Shown: positions 31,912-42,435, counted from the first letter of the stretch. The stretch is 56,095 nt of DNA from Polaromonas sp. (GCF_030680935.1 NZ_JAUXUP010000014.1:1-56095); one strand, 5' to 3'. Notes: generated by a model not told the origin, from the letters alone. Translations and numbers: made by a program.

Positions 31912-34494
31912 TCAGTCGGCCGTAGCGCTCCCGCGCGGATCAAAAGAAAAATAGAAACTTGCGCCTGCGCCTTCGACCGACTCGGCACGTATCGTGCCGC
32001 CGTGGCGTTCCAGAATGCGGTGCACAGTAGCCAGTCCTACGCCACTGCCTTCAAATTCGCTGTCATGGTGCAGGCGGTGGAAAGGCTTGAACAAACTGCC
32101 AGAAAAAGCCATGTTGAAACCGGCGCCGTTGTCTTTTACCAGCAACATGCGGCGGCCGTCTTCCCTGCGCGGGAGGGCGCTGAAGCTGATGCTGGCGTCG
32201 GCCCGATCCCGGGAGTACTTCCAGGCATTGCCCATCAGGTTTTCCAGGATGATGCGGGCAAACTTGCTGTCGCAGCGGGCAATGATCCCTGGCTCTATCT
32301 GCACCTGCACCTGCCGCTTGGGGTCGTGCTGCCGAAGCTGCGCCACCACGCTGTGCACCAACGCACTGAGGTCGACATCTTCCAGCACCAGCTGGCCCTT
32401 GCTGGCGCGCGCCAGGGCGAGCAGGTCGGTGATCAGTTCGTGCATACGCACCACGTTGCTGCGTACACGTTCGAACAAGCGCGACTCTTCCTCACTCAAA
32501 CGCCCCTTCAGGCGCCGCGCCAGCAACACGGTGAACCCCTCGATGCTGCGCAGTGGCGACTGCAGGTCGTGCGAGACCGAATAGCCAAAAGACTCCAGTT
32601 CGGCGTTGGTCGCCTGAAGCTCTTCGGTGCGTTCGCGCACACGTTGCTCCAGGGTTTCGTTGAGACGGCGGATCTCGCGGTCCCGTCGCAAGCGCACCAG
32701 CTCGGAGGCGATGCGGCTGGCAAAAATCTGCAACAGTGCGTCCCGGTCCGGGGACACGGCTTGCGGCTTGCGCCACATGGCGTTGACGATGCCAATCGGC
32801 GTTCCATCGGCGTCGCGCAACGCCGCGCCGGCGTAGGCATGAAAGCCGCCATCGGCCAGGAAAGTGTCCTCCGGGAAAAGCTTCTGGATTCCCTGGCCGT
32901 AGACGCACAGGTCACCCTGGCCGATAGCTGTGTCGCAAGGGGTGCCCGACAGCGCGTAACTGATGTTGGGCTGCATCACGCCGTCCTGAATCATCGCCAG
33001 CGACGCGACGTTCTGGTTGTCCGGCGTTTCCCCGACCATCACGAGGTCGGCCCCCAGTGCCTTGCCAAGTTGTTGCACCGCCGACCGGAAAAAGGCCGTC
33101 CCGGTATCAGCCGCCAGACCCTTGGCCATGTCAATCAGCAGGGCTTCGCGGCGTTTTTGGTCACTGATGTTGACGGTTGAACTGAGAACGCAGGGCTCGC
33201 CGCTGATCTCCACAATCACGGCCCACATGCGGCAATCAATGAGGCGGCCGTCCTTGTGGCGCATCTGCGTTTCGAGACCGTCGACCCGGCCCCGCGTGCG
33301 CAGTGCTTCAAGAAATCCCTGACGATCCGCTTCGTCGCGCCAAACCCGCGCTTCGACCGAGGTCCGGCCGACCAATTCATCTGCGGTATACCCGTTTAAC
33401 CGCCCTTCGACTGCATTGACCGCGATATAGGTTCCGTCGGAGACACGGGTGATGGCCATGTCGATGGGACTGAAGTCAAAGGCTTTGGAGAACAGTTCCG
33501 CCGACTGGCGCGCCGCTTGTCGGGCCTGCATTTCGGCGGTGGCATCGGTGATGGTGGACACCACAATGCGGGCGTCGCCTTTGCCTTCGATTTCGCTGGA
33601 CAGCAGGATGTACATCAGGCTGCCATCGCGCGCGCGGGCCTGAGTAGACAGGTTGAGCACGCGTCCGGTTTCGGCCACCTGGCGATGAAAAGCCTTGCGA
33701 TCCCGGGCCTGGGCCCACAATGCCTCATCGGTACGGCCGAGAATGTCGGCGCGCGCATAGCCATAGAGGCGTTCGAATGCGGGGTTCACGTCCAGCACCA
33801 TCAAATCCTGTAGCGACTGCACCACGATGGCTGCCGGGCTGCTGCGGAAAATACGCCGGAAGCGGTCTTCACTGATCGCCAGCGCATGTTCTGCCTGCTC
33901 GCGCCGCTCGAGCTCTGCACGCTGGTCGTGCAGAGCCCGCAAGACAACCTCGCGGCTGGAATAGATGCCTATGCCGGTTCCGACCATCAGCATCACGTGC
34001 AGCAACCAGAACCGCAGGCCCACTGCCAGGTCGGGCTGGGCCATGACGCCTGCCTGCTCAGCCCAGGTCAACGCGCCGAGCGCTGCCGCACTCAGTGCCA
34101 CCGCCGCAATGAGGGCCTTTTTGCCCAGCGCCATGCCTGCCGTCACCACCGCCGCGGTGAACCCCACCACGACAGCGCTGCGCACAGAGCCAAAGGCGTA
34201 AATACCCGCCGACGTACAGATGATCAATGAAAAAACCAGCAGATGGCCTGCCCGCTGGTAGTGGCCACGACGCAGCAGCCCGTGCGCCCCAACCGCAGTG
34301 ACCAGGGTCGCAAAAAGAATGAAGACTTCGATCCACGGGCGGTTTTGCAGCAGCGAGACTGCCATCAGTATCGGCACCCCGACCAGCAGCACCAGCGTTA
34401 CGGCCTGAAGGCCTCGTGCGTGGCGTTTTTGAATCAGCTCTTCGGGTAGAAGGTAGGCCGACTCCGGCGGCGGAGTGGAGGGCATGGAGGGCAT
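31912..34494 (-). CDS. Membrane-bound PAS-PAS-GAF sensor histidine kinase
   Basis: An 860-aa kinase. Residues about 25-190 contain six or so membrane helices. Then two PAS domains (about 215-330 and 335-450), a GAF domain (about 455-620, with CDTAIGQGDLCVYG), a short coiled coil, HisKA with the phospho-acceptor in SVSHDLQSPLRSIEGF, and an HATPase domain (NLMGNAWKYS, DNGAGF, GSGVGL). It lacks a receiver domain and no response-regulator gene is adjacent, so it is an orphan kinase. The GAF and dimerisation parts resemble phytochrome-like kinases, but no bilin-binding Cys is apparent. Confidence 0.87.
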   Translation of the reverse strand: MPSMPSTPPPESAYLLPEELIQKRHARGLQAVTLVLLVGVPILMAVSLLQNRPWIEVFILFATLVTAVGAHGLLRRGHYQRAGHLLVFSLIICTSAGIYAFGSVRSAVVVGFTAAVVTAGMALGKKALIAAVALSAAALGALTWAEQAGVMAQPDLAVGLRFWLLHVMLMVGTGIGIYSSREVVLRALHDQRAELERREQAEHALAISEDRFRRIFRSSPAAIVVQSLQDLMVLDVNPAFERLYGYARADILGRTDEALWAQARDRKAFHRQVAETGRVLNLSTQARARDGSLMYILLSSEIEGKGDARIVVSTITDATAEMQARQAARQSAELFSKAFDFSPIDMAITRVSDGTYIAVNAVEGRLNGYTADELVGRTSVEARVWRDEADRQGFLEALRTRGRVDGLETQMRHKDGRLIDCRMWAVIVEISGEPCVLSSTVNISDQKRREALLIDMAKGLAADTGTAFFRSAVQQLGKALGADLVMVGETPDNQNVASLAMIQDGVMQPNISYALSGTPCDTAIGQGDLCVYGQGIQKLFPEDTFLADGGFHAYAGAALRDADGTPIGIVNAMWRKPQAVSPDRDALLQIFASRIASELVRLRRDREIRRLNETLEQRVRERTEELQATNAELESFGYSVSHDLQSPLRSIEGFTVLLARRLKGRLSEEESRLFERVRSNVVRMHELITDLLALARASKGQLVLEDVDLSALVHSVVAQLRQHDPKRQVQVQIEPGIIARCDSKFARIILENLMGNAWKYSRDRADASISFSALPRREDGRRMLLVKDNGAGFNMAFSGSLFKPFHRLHHDSEFEGSGVGLATVHRILERHGGTIRAESVEGAGASFYFSFDPRGSATAD

Positions 34495-34548
34495 GGTTTA
34501 CCGCTTGATACTAGCGCGGTGTGGAGCAGTTTCAGCTATTTTTTTCAA

Positions 34549-35451
34549 TCACACGCCGCGCGCCACGGGGCGGCGGCTGTCGCTGCACCAGTCGCTCCAG
34601 CTGCCCGCGTACAGGGCGCTGCGGCCCAGCCCTGCGATTTCCATCGCCATCAGGTTGGGCACAGCGCTCACGCCGCTGCCGCAGTGGTGCACCACGCTGG
34701 CCGGGTCGCGACCGTCCAGCAGCGCCAGAAATTCCTCACGCAGTTGTTCGGCCGGTTTGAACTTGCCGTCCGGTCCCAGGTTCTGGCTGAAAGGGCGGTT
34801 CAATGCGCCCGGTATGTGGCCGGCTACCGGGTCAAGGGGCTCAACCTCACCGCGAAAGCGCGCGGGCGCTCTGGCATCTATCAGCGTCTGGCCGGTTTGT
34901 GCCAACCGGGCGGCAACCGTCTGACCATCGACCAGTGACGCTTTCTCGGGGCCGGGAAAAAAGCTCGCCTGGAAATGCGCCGGCTCTTCACCGTTGTTCA
35001 CCACGCCCCCCGCCGCCTGCCACGCCTGCAGACCCCCATCGAGCACAGCCACCGCCTCATGGCCGGCCCACTTGAGCATCCACCACAGGCGACCGCAGTA
35101 GTTGGCACCCTGGCGGTCGTAGACCACCGCCTGCATGTCATTGGCAAAACCCACGCTGGACAGCCAGATGGCAAATTTTTCGCGGTTGGGCAAGGGGTGG
35201 CGCCCGCCAGAAGCCGGCTGGTCGGCGCCCTCATGCGCCGTCAGCACGCCATGTGCGCCGGGTACGCCGTGTTTGGCGCTGAGGTCGGTATCGAGGTTGG
35301 CGTAGATCGCGCCGGGGATATGCGCCTGAAGATACTGCTGGCGCCCCGCCTGCGGCTGCATCAGGTCAAAGCTGCAATCAAAAACCCGGCAGCGACCGGG
35401 GCTGGCCAGCAGTGTTTTCAGCTGTTCGGCGGAAATCAGGGTGGTGTACAT
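34549..35451 (-). CDS. sseA: 3-mercaptopyruvate/thiosulfate sulfurtransferase (tandem rhodanese)
   Basis: A 300-aa protein with two rhodanese domains; the N-terminal one is inactive. The catalytic loop in the second domain is HHCGSGVSA, close to the CG[S/T]G[VI]T loop of 3-mercaptopyruvate sulfurtransferases, so MST is preferred over thiosulfate. It transfers sulfane sulfur to cyanide or thiols. ATG 35449-35451 matches the start of similarity. It lies 30 bp after the EamA permease gene, probably cotranscribed. Confidence 0.8.
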   Translation of the reverse strand: MYTTLISAEQLKTLLASPGRCRVFDCSFDLMQPQAGRQQYLQAHIPGAIYANLDTDLSAKHGVPGAHGVLTAHEGADQPASGGRHPLPNREKFAIWLSSVGFANDMQAVVYDRQGANYCGRLWWMLKWAGHEAVAVLDGGLQAWQAAGGVVNNGEEPAHFQASFFPGPEKASLVDGQTVAARLAQTGQTLIDARAPARFRGEVEPLDPVAGHIPGALNRPFSQNLGPDGKFKPAEQLREEFLALLDGRDPASVVHHCGSGVSAVPNLMAMEIAGLGRSALYAGSWSDWCSDSRRPVARGV

Positions 35452-35481
35452 GGCGACTCCCAATCGGTGGCGGACAATTTC

Positions 35482-36405
35482 TCAGTGTTCTTCGGCTGGC
35501 GACCCTGGCGCCGCGCGGGCGCGCAACACCGTAGCTGCAATGCCGCTGGCCACAATCAGTGCCATGCCGGCCCAGCCGATCAGGGGGATGGTGTCGCCAA
35601 ACAGCACAAGGCTGTAAACCGAACCGAACACGATGCCAGCGTACTGCAAATTGGCCACCACCAGCGTGGCGCTGCGGGTTTTGGCCAGGCTGTAGGCGCG
35701 GGTCATGCACAACTGGCCAAGCGAGGCGAGTACTCCCATAGGGATCAGCCAGAGCGCCGGCCTCCAGTGCCATTCAGACAGGCCGGTCACCAGCATGCCC
35801 AGGGCACCGGCCAGCGCAGATCCGACCGCGAAGTAAAACACCGTGCGCACTTCAGGCTCACCCACCCGCGCCAGCGCCATGACCTGCATGTAGGCAAACG
35901 CTGCGAGCATGCCCGACATCAGGCCTATCAGTCCGGCAAAGGCCTGGTTCTGTTCGATCGTGGGCCTGAGCATCATCACCACGCCGATGAAGCCGGTGAT
36001 CACGGTCAGCACCAGAGGACCTTGTGACTGAAAGGTGCCGGCTGCGGTTTTTCCGCTGGCCGGCAGCAGTCCCATCAGCAAGGCACCGCCGACCAGAAAG
36101 GCCGCAATCCAGACGCTGCTCATGTAGTTGAGTGTCATGGCGGTGGCCAGCGGCAGGTGGGCGATGGCATAAAACCAGGCGCCCAGCGAGATCACGCCGA
36201 CCAGACTGCGCCACATGTGCATGCCGGGATACCGCGTGGCCAGGCCCACGCCGCGCCCCCGCGCCCAGACCCACATGAACAGCACACCGAGCAGGCCGCG
36301 GTAAAACACCAGCTCGGCCATGTTGAAGTGGGCCGATGCGAACTTCACACAGACCGCCATCGTGGCAAAGAAAAAGGCCGCGGCCAACATCCAGAGGGCT
36401 TGCAT
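35482..36405 (-). CDS. EamA/DMT-family permease
   Basis: A 307-aa, ten-helix membrane protein of the drug/metabolite transporter superfamily: two EamA repeats (about 5-135 and 150-285), for example FYRGLLGVLFMWVWARG and NLQYAGIVFGSVYSLVLFGD. Function probably metabolite efflux; substrate unknown. First of a pair with the sulfurtransferase gene. Confidence 0.8.
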   Translation of the reverse strand: MQALWMLAAAFFFATMAVCVKFASAHFNMAELVFYRGLLGVLFMWVWARGRGVGLATRYPGMHMWRSLVGVISLGAWFYAIAHLPLATAMTLNYMSSVWIAAFLVGGALLMGLLPASGKTAAGTFQSQGPLVLTVITGFIGVVMMLRPTIEQNQAFAGLIGLMSGMLAAFAYMQVMALARVGEPEVRTVFYFAVGSALAGALGMLVTGLSEWHWRPALWLIPMGVLASLGQLCMTRAYSLAKTRSATLVVANLQYAGIVFGSVYSLVLFGDTIPLIGWAGMALIVASGIAATVLRARAAPGSPAEEH

Positions 36406-36429
36406 GGTGTTGCTTTCGCCTTAGAGGTA

Positions 36430-36485
36430 AAAACGGGCGTCAGCCCTTGTGTGGCAAGCGCAAACAGCTACGAAAGTGATAGCGG
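36430..36485 (+). repeat. Dispersed repeat copy 5, intergenic
   Basis: AGCTACGAAAGTGATAGC with an upstream GGGCGTCAGCCC arm, between the Rieske and EamA genes. It has the same overall layout as the copy at 28561-28612. Confidence 0.65.
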
Positions 36486-36506
36486 ATGGGGTGCGGGGTG
36501 CAGGCA

Positions 36507-37625
36507 TCAAAGCATTTGTGTGGTTTTGCTCGCGCCCATTTCGCGGCGGTACCACTCGTGAAAATGCTGCATGCCGTCTTCCATCGGGCTCTGGTAGGGG
36601 CCAAACTCGTTGTCGCCGCGCTGCATCAATGCCTTGCGTCCGGCGTCCATGCTGAGCGCAATTTCGTCGTCCTCGACGCAGGTCTCCATGTAGGCGGCTT
36701 GCTGCGCGTCCATGAACTCGCGCTCAAAGGCGCAGATTTCCTCAGGATAGAAAAACTCCACCACATTGAGCGTCTTGTCCGGTCCCTGGGGGTGCAGGGT
36801 ACTGACCACCAACGCGTGCGGGTACCACTCGACCATCACATTCGGGTAATAAGTCAGCCAGATGGCGCCGTATTTGGGGGGCACGCCGTGGCGGTATTGA
36901 AGCACCACGTCGTGCCATTTTTTGTAGATGTCGGTGCCGGGCTTGCCGAGTTTGTCGGAGACACCGACGGTCTGCACCGAGTAGTGCGGCGTCAACTCCC
37001 AGCGCAGGTCGTCGGTGGTGACAAAGGCACCCAGGCCCGGGTGGTAGGGGCCAACGTGGTAATCCTCCAGATAGACCTCGATGAAGGTTTTCCAGTTGTA
37101 GTTGCACTCATGCAGGTGAACGCGATCCAGCTGGTAGCCGGTGAAATCGAGGTCGGGCATGGCGCCCAGTGGCGCCATCTCGGCACCGATGTCGCGGCCA
37201 TTGTCTTCAAACACCAGACCGTTCCAGGTGCTGGTTTTGTAGCGGTTCAGGTTCAGGCAGGGGTCGACCTCAAAATGCGGCGCGCCTATCAGCTCGCCAG
37301 TGGTGTTGTAGGTCCAGCGGTGCAGCGGGCAGACAATATTGTTGCCGGTGTTGCCACGGCCCTGCAGCATGGTGGACTGGCGGTGCCGGCAGACGTTGGA
37401 GATCAACTCGACCCCGCCGGCATTACGCACCAGCGCGCGGCCGCCGAGCTCTTGGGGCAACGCATGGTAGTCACCCAGATTCGGCACCGACAGCTCGTGC
37501 CCCACATAACGCGGACCGCGGGCAAAGAGCTTTTGCTGTTCCCGCTGGTAGAGGCCGGCATCGAAGTAGCTGGAGATCGGAAGCTGGCTGGTGGCCTGCA
37601 GGTGGCGAAGGCTTAGATCAGACAT
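36507..37625 (-). CDS. Rieske-type aromatic-ring-hydroxylating oxygenase, large subunit
   Basis: A 372-aa protein: Rieske [2Fe-2S] motif CRHRQS...VCPLHRW (about 79-103), then the non-haem iron site in TFIEVYLEDYHVGPYHPGL. No small subunit or reductase gene is adjacent. It belongs to the SRPBCC-type alpha subunits near choline monooxygenase, so an N-methyl or carnitine-like substrate is as likely as an aromatic one. Divergent from xseB. Confidence 0.82.
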   Translation of the reverse strand: MSDLSLRHLQATSQLPISSYFDAGLYQREQQKLFARGPRYVGHELSVPNLGDYHALPQELGGRALVRNAGGVELISNVCRHRQSTMLQGRGNTGNNIVCPLHRWTYNTTGELIGAPHFEVDPCLNLNRYKTSTWNGLVFEDNGRDIGAEMAPLGAMPDLDFTGYQLDRVHLHECNYNWKTFIEVYLEDYHVGPYHPGLGAFVTTDDLRWELTPHYSVQTVGVSDKLGKPGTDIYKKWHDVVLQYRHGVPPKYGAIWLTYYPNVMVEWYPHALVVSTLHPQGPDKTLNVVEFFYPEEICAFEREFMDAQQAAYMETCVEDDEIALSMDAGRKALMQRGDNEFGPYQSPMEDGMQHFHEWYRREMGASKTTQML

Positions 37626-37799
37626 GCGGTGGCCGAAACAGGGGGTTTCGGTAGAGGTAGGTCAAGAAACTGTCAGCCGGTCACGGGGGCGAACGCTGCG
37701 GGCGGGAGGAGCGGGTAATTGTACTGCGCCGACCCGCCTGCCCGGGCCATGCAGCTCGCCCGCCACAACGGCCTAAAATCAGCGCTGCGACAAATAGCC

Positions 37800-38039
37800 A
37801 TGGCCAAAACATCCTCCCCCCCCGTCCCCGCCGCCCCGGTCAGTTACGAAGCCGGCCTGGAAGAGCTTGAAGCCCTGGTGGCCCGCCTTGAGTCGGGCCA
37901 GTTGCCGCTGGATCAGCTGCTGACGGGCTACCAGCGTAGCGCTGAGCTGCTCAAGTTCTGCCGCGACCGGCTGGAAGCCGTCGAAAACCAGATCAAGGTG
38001 CTTGAGGGCGGTGAGCTCAAGCCCTGGAACCCCGAGTAA
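37800..38039 (+). CDS. xseB: Exodeoxyribonuclease VII small subunit
   Basis: A 79-aa protein of typical length with the family core [31 protein letters not shown], then [19 protein letters not shown]. Together with XseA (not in the window) it degrades single-stranded DNA. It lies 4 bp upstream of ispA, the usual order. Confidence 0.92.
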   Translation: MAKTSSPPVPAAPVSYEAGLEELEALVARLESGQLPLDQLLTGYQRSAELLKFCRDRLEAVENQIKVLEGGELKPWNPE

Positions 38040-38043
38040 ATCC

Positions 38044-38955
38044 GTGAGTCCATACACCTCTTTTGCGCTGGACGCCTGGAGCGCCCGGCAACTGGGCGCG
38101 GTGGAACACGCCCTGCAGCGCTGGGTGGCGCCGCCCGAGCCGGTGCCAGCCCCGGCGGGCCTGGGCGATGCAATGCGTTACGCCGTGCTCGACGGCGGCA
38201 AACGCCTGCGCCCGCTGTTGGTCATGGCGGCTTGCGAGGCGGTGGACGGCAACCCTGCGGCGGCGCTGCGTGTGGCTTGCGCGGTGGAGCTGATACACGC
38301 CTATTCGCTGGTGCACGACGACATGCCGTGTATGGACAACGATGTGCTGCGGCGCGGCAAACCCACTGTCCATGTGAAGTTTGGCCAGGCGCAGGCCCTG
38401 CTGGCCGGCGACGCCTTGCAGGCGCTGGCGTTTGAGCTGTTGACACCGGACGACGGATCGGTGGATCCGGCGGTACAGGCGACCCTGTGCCGCATGCTCG
38501 CGCAGGCGGCCGGCCACCAGGGCATGGCCGGCGGGCAGGCGATTGACCTGGCCAGTGTCGGCAGGGCCCTGACTTCAGAACAGCTGCACGACATGCACCG
38601 GCTGAAAACCGGCGCCTTGCTGCAGGCCAGCGTGATGATGGGCGCGTCCTGTGGCGTCGCTCCGGCGGCGGCGCGGGACGCACTGCGTGACTATGGTGCG
38701 GCGGTAGGCCTGGCCTTTCAGGTGGTGGACGATATTCTCGATGTGACCGCCGATTCCGCCACTCTGGGTAAAACCGCAGGCAAGGATGCGGCCCAGGACA
38801 AGCCCACTTTTGTGTCGCTGATGGGGCTGACGGCGTCGCGCAATTACGCGCAGGAGCTGCTGTCGCAAGCGCATCACAGCCTGAAGGCCAGTGAGCTCGG
38901 GCACATTGATGCACTCAGCGCCCTGGCCGATATGCTGGTGAACCGCAACACTTGA
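38044..38955 (+). CDS. ispA: (2E,6E)-farnesyl diphosphate synthase
   Basis: A 303-aa prenyltransferase condensing IPP with DMAPP/GPP. It has GGKRLRPLLV, the first Asp-rich motif DDMPCMDND, GGQAIDL, and the second Asp-rich motif DDILDVTAD. Start GTG 38044 chosen because it lies just after the xseB stop and begins the conserved region. Middle gene of xseB-ispA-dxs. Confidence 0.92.
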   Translation: MSPYTSFALDAWSARQLGAVEHALQRWVAPPEPVPAPAGLGDAMRYAVLDGGKRLRPLLVMAACEAVDGNPAAALRVACAVELIHAYSLVHDDMPCMDNDVLRRGKPTVHVKFGQAQALLAGDALQALAFELLTPDDGSVDPAVQATLCRMLAQAAGHQGMAGGQAIDLASVGRALTSEQLHDMHRLKTGALLQASVMMGASCGVAPAAARDALRDYGAAVGLAFQVVDDILDVTADSATLGKTAGKDAAQDKPTFVSLMGLTASRNYAQELLSQAHHSLKASELGHIDALSALADMLVNRNT

Positions 38956-39021
38956 GCAGCCCCTGAGATTCGCATAGAAACTGCTACCTCCGACACCCCA
39001 CATCAGCTACAAGACCCCACG

Positions 39022-40920
39022 ATGTACCCTTTGCTTGAAACCATCCACAGTCCCGCAGACTTGCGCCTGCTGCCAAGGGCCCAGCTCAAGGCGCTGGCCG
39101 ACGAGTTGCGGGCCTATCTGCTGCACAGCGTGTCGCAAACCGGTGGGCACCTGAGCTCGAATCTGGGCACGGTTGAGCTCACGGTCGCCTTGCATTACGT
39201 GTTCAGCACGCCCGATGACCGGCTGGTCTGGGACGTGGGCCATCAGACCTACCCGCACAAGATCCTGACCGGCCGGCGCGACCGCATGGGCAGCCTGCGC
39301 CAGATGGGTGGTCTCAGCGGGTTTCCCCGGCGCGACGAAAGCGAGTACGACACCTTCGGCACCGCCCATTCGTCCACCTCGATATCGGCGGCGCTTGGCA
39401 TGGCGATGGCGGCCAAACAAAAGGGCGAAGAGCGCCATGCGGTCGCCATCATTGGCGACGGCGCCATGAGCGCTGGCATGGCGTTTGAGGCGATGAACAA
39501 CGCCGGTGTCTGCGACTGCAAGCTGCTGGTGGTGCTCAACGACAACGACATGAGCATCAGTCCGCCGGTCGGTGCGCTCAACCGCTACCTGGCGCAGTTG
39601 ATGAGCGGGCAGTTTTACGCCTCGGCCAAAAACGTCGGCAAGCAGGTGCTCAAGGTCGCGCCGCCGCTGTTTGAGCTGGCCAAGCGACTTGAATCCCACG
39701 CCAAAGGCATGGTGGTGCCGGCCACCCTGTTTGAAAATTTCGGATTCAACTACATCGGTCCGATCGACGGCCACGACCTTGAGTCGCTGATCCCCACGCT
39801 GGAAAACATCAAACACCTGATGGACAAGGGCGAGGGCCCTCAGTTTTTGCATGTGGTGACCAAAAAAGGCCAGGGCTACAAGCTGGCCGAAGCCGATCCG
39901 GTGGCCTACCACGGGCCCGGCAAGTTCGACCCCGCCATGGGGCTGCAAAAATCAAGCGCACCCGCCAAACAGACTTTCACCCAGGTGTTTGGTCACTGGC
40001 TTTGCGACATGGCTGAACAAGACCAACGTCTGGTCGGTATCACCCCGGCGATGCGTGAGGGCTCGGGGATGGTCGAGTTTCACCAGCGTTTCCCGGATCG
40101 TTATTACGACGTAGGCATTGCCGAGCAGCACGCCGTCACCTTTGCAGCGGGCATGGCCTGTGAGGGGCTGAAACCGGTGGTGGCCATTTATTCCACATTC
40201 TTGCAGCGCGGCTACGACCAGCTGATCCACGATGTAGCGCTGCAAAATTTGCCTGTGGTGTTTGCGTTGGACCGCGCCGGCCTGGTGGGCGCCGACGGTG
40301 CCACGCACGCCGGTGCCTACGACATACCGTTTTTGCGCTGCATCCCGAACATGAGTGTGGCCTGCCCGGCCGATGAAAACGAGTGCCGCATGTTGCTCAG
40401 CAGCGCATTTGCGCAAAACCACCCGGTGGCGGTGCGTTACCCGCGCGGCGCCGGTGCGGGTGTGGCCACGCAGCCCGGCCTGGAGGCACTGCCTTTCGGC
40501 AAAGGCGAGGTGCGCCGTGAGGGCAAGGGACTGGCCATTCTGGCCTTTGGCACCCTGCTTTATCCGGCGCTGCAGGCCGCCGAAAAACTAGGTGCCACCG
40601 TGGTCAACATGCGATGGGCCAAGCCAGTTGACACGGAGTTGTTGCTGCGGGTTGCGGCTGGCCATGACGCGCTGGTCACGCTCGAAGAAGGCGCGGTGAT
40701 GGGCGGTGCGGGCAGTGCGGTCGCCGAGGCATTGGCGGCGGCCGGCGTCAGCAAGCCGCTGTTGCAGCTGGGCCTGCGCGACGAGTTCACCGAGCATGGC
40801 GACCCCGCCAGATTGCTTGCGCTCCAGGGGCTGGACGCAGCCGGCATTGAACAATCCATCGTGCAGCGTTTTGGTGTGTTGCCCGCACCGGCCCAGCGGC
40901 CGCTGAAATCGGTCGCATGA
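39022..40920 (+). CDS. dxs: 1-deoxy-D-xylulose-5-phosphate synthase
   Basis: A 632-aa ThDP enzyme making DXP from pyruvate and glyceraldehyde-3-phosphate, the entry step of the MEP isoprenoid pathway. The ThDP site is [17 protein letters not shown]; the pyrimidine domain has [17 protein letters not shown]; the C-terminal transketolase domain has [16 protein letters not shown]. It lies 66 bp after ispA in the same operon. Confidence 0.95.
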   Translation: MYPLLETIHSPADLRLLPRAQLKALADELRAYLLHSVSQTGGHLSSNLGTVELTVALHYVFSTPDDRLVWDVGHQTYPHKILTGRRDRMGSLRQMGGLSGFPRRDESEYDTFGTAHSSTSISAALGMAMAAKQKGEERHAVAIIGDGAMSAGMAFEAMNNAGVCDCKLLVVLNDNDMSISPPVGALNRYLAQLMSGQFYASAKNVGKQVLKVAPPLFELAKRLESHAKGMVVPATLFENFGFNYIGPIDGHDLESLIPTLENIKHLMDKGEGPQFLHVVTKKGQGYKLAEADPVAYHGPGKFDPAMGLQKSSAPAKQTFTQVFGHWLCDMAEQDQRLVGITPAMREGSGMVEFHQRFPDRYYDVGIAEQHAVTFAAGMACEGLKPVVAIYSTFLQRGYDQLIHDVALQNLPVVFALDRAGLVGADGATHAGAYDIPFLRCIPNMSVACPADENECRMLLSSAFAQNHPVAVRYPRGAGAGVATQPGLEALPFGKGEVRREGKGLAILAFGTLLYPALQAAEKLGATVVNMRWAKPVDTELLLRVAAGHDALVTLEEGAVMGGAGSAVAEALAAAGVSKPLLQLGLRDEFTEHGDPARLLALQGLDAAGIEQSIVQRFGVLPAPAQRPLKSVA

Positions 40921-40932
40921 CCTGCCACGGGT

Positions 40933-41079
40933 ATGACAAACCAGATGCAGGGTGACAGCGGCGCTGCCGCCATGCCGGATGTGCGCAATGGCAGCTACCG
41001 GGTGGATGCCACCCACTTTGAGTAGATTCATGCGCGCGATGTGTACGCCGTCATCGAGCATTGCAAGGATGGGTGCTGA
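40933..41079 (+). pseudogene. Short remnant with an in-frame TAG
   Basis: A frame of 30 codons from ATG 40933 stops at TAG 41023 (...GSYRVDATHFE*) and then continues without interruption for 17 codons (IHARDVYAVIEHCKDGC) to TGA 41077. The join looks like one peptide broken by a stop. I do not recognise the family; a chance open stretch is possible. The rest of 40921-41329 holds nothing more than the leader of the TRAP gene. Confidence 0.35.
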
Positions 41080-41329
41080 TCAGCATTGCTGACAGAACGC
41101 TGAGGGCGGCGCTGCGCAGGCGCCGTTTTGAGGGAAAACCCGCGCGAGTCACCTGAGGGACATCCCTACAATCCGCGCAACAACTGCTTGATACAGGCCG
41201 TTGTGCCTGCGGTTTGCGTCACTGGGGTTAAGCCTCGGTGGGTAATTCCCGATGCGAGAGGAGGGAGTGGCTTCTACACTCGCAGGTGGTTGTACCTTAT
41301 CAATTCTTTCACTACTGAGGAGCTTGCTC

Positions 41330-42412
41330 ATGGATCGTCGTTCCCTTATCAAAAACGCTGGCATTGCCGGCGTACTGGCCGCCGGCATTGCGCCAGCGGT
41401 GCACGCGCAGGGCGCTGCCATTCGCTGGCGCCTTGCGTCCAGCTTCCCCAAATCGCTGGACACCATTTTTGGCGGTGCTGAAACCTTCGCCAAAAAAGTG
41501 AGTGACATGAGTGGTGGAAAATTCACCATCAGCACCCATGCTGCTGGCGAGTTGATGCCCGCGTTCGGTGTGGTCGATGGCGTGCAAAACGGCACCGTTG
41601 AGTGCTGCCACACCGCGCCCTACTACTTCTTCGGCAAGGACGAAACCTTTGCACTCGGTTGTGCGATTCCTTTCGGCCTGAACAGCCGCCAGATGACGGC
41701 CTGGATGTACCAAGGCAATGGCATGACGCTGATGCGCGAGTTCTACGCCAAGTACAACATCGTCAATTTCCCGGCTGGCAATACAGGTTGCCAGATGGGC
41801 GGCTGGTACCGCAAGGAAATCAAGTCGGTCAAGGACATGAAGGGCCTGAAGATGCGCATCGGCGGCTTCGGCGGCAAGGTGCTGGAGCGCATGGGCTCCG
41901 TGCCGCAGAACATTCCTGGCGGCGAGATTTACCAGGCCCTGGAAAAAGGCACGATTGACGCAGCCGAATGGGTTGGCCCTTACGATGACCAGAAGCTCGG
42001 CTTCAACAAGGTCGCCCCGTTTTACCACTATCCTGGCTGGTGGGAAGGTGGCCCCCAGCTGGACGTGTTTGTCAACAACAAGGCCTACGATGCGCTGTCC
42101 GCAGACAACAAGGCCATCGTCGAGGCGGCTGCAGCGTATGCCCACGTCGAGATGCAGGCCAAGTACGACGCCAAGAATCCGACCGCTTTGAAGCAACTCG
42201 TTGGCAACAAAACCAAGGTTGTGCCTTTCCCCAAGGACGTGCTGGATCTTGCCTTCAAGGAGTCCATGGCCCTGTATTCCGAAATCAGCGCCAGGAACCC
42301 GGCCTGGAAAAAAGTGTACGAGGACTACGCTACTTTCCGCCGCGACCAGAACCTGTGGTTCCGTTTCACGGAAGCCCGTTTCGACAACTTCATGCAGGCC
42401 CAGAAGCTCTGA
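41330..42412 (+). CDS. TRAP transporter solute-binding protein (DctP family)
   Basis: A 360-aa periplasmic protein with a twin-Arg leader (RRSLIKNAGIAGVLAAGIAP). The binding domain carries IRWRLASSFPKSLDTIFGGAE, GLKMRIGGFGGKVLERMG and AAEWVGPYDDQKLGF, typical of the subgroup including TakP, which binds 2-oxo acids. ATG 41330 has GAGGAG 7 bp upstream. The membrane subunits lie downstream on the opposite strand (convergent), separated by 416 bp. Confidence 0.87.
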   Translation: MDRRSLIKNAGIAGVLAAGIAPAVHAQGAAIRWRLASSFPKSLDTIFGGAETFAKKVSDMSGGKFTISTHAAGELMPAFGVVDGVQNGTVECCHTAPYYFFGKDETFALGCAIPFGLNSRQMTAWMYQGNGMTLMREFYAKYNIVNFPAGNTGCQMGGWYRKEIKSVKDMKGLKMRIGGFGGKVLERMGSVPQNIPGGEIYQALEKGTIDAAEWVGPYDDQKLGFNKVAPFYHYPGWWEGGPQLDVFVNNKAYDALSADNKAIVEAAAAYAHVEMQAKYDAKNPTALKQLVGNKTKVVPFPKDVLDLAFKESMALYSEISARNPAWKKVYEDYATFRRDQNLWFRFTEARFDNFMQAQKL

Positions 42413-42435
42413 GCCGGTTGCTTCTTTGCTTCTCC

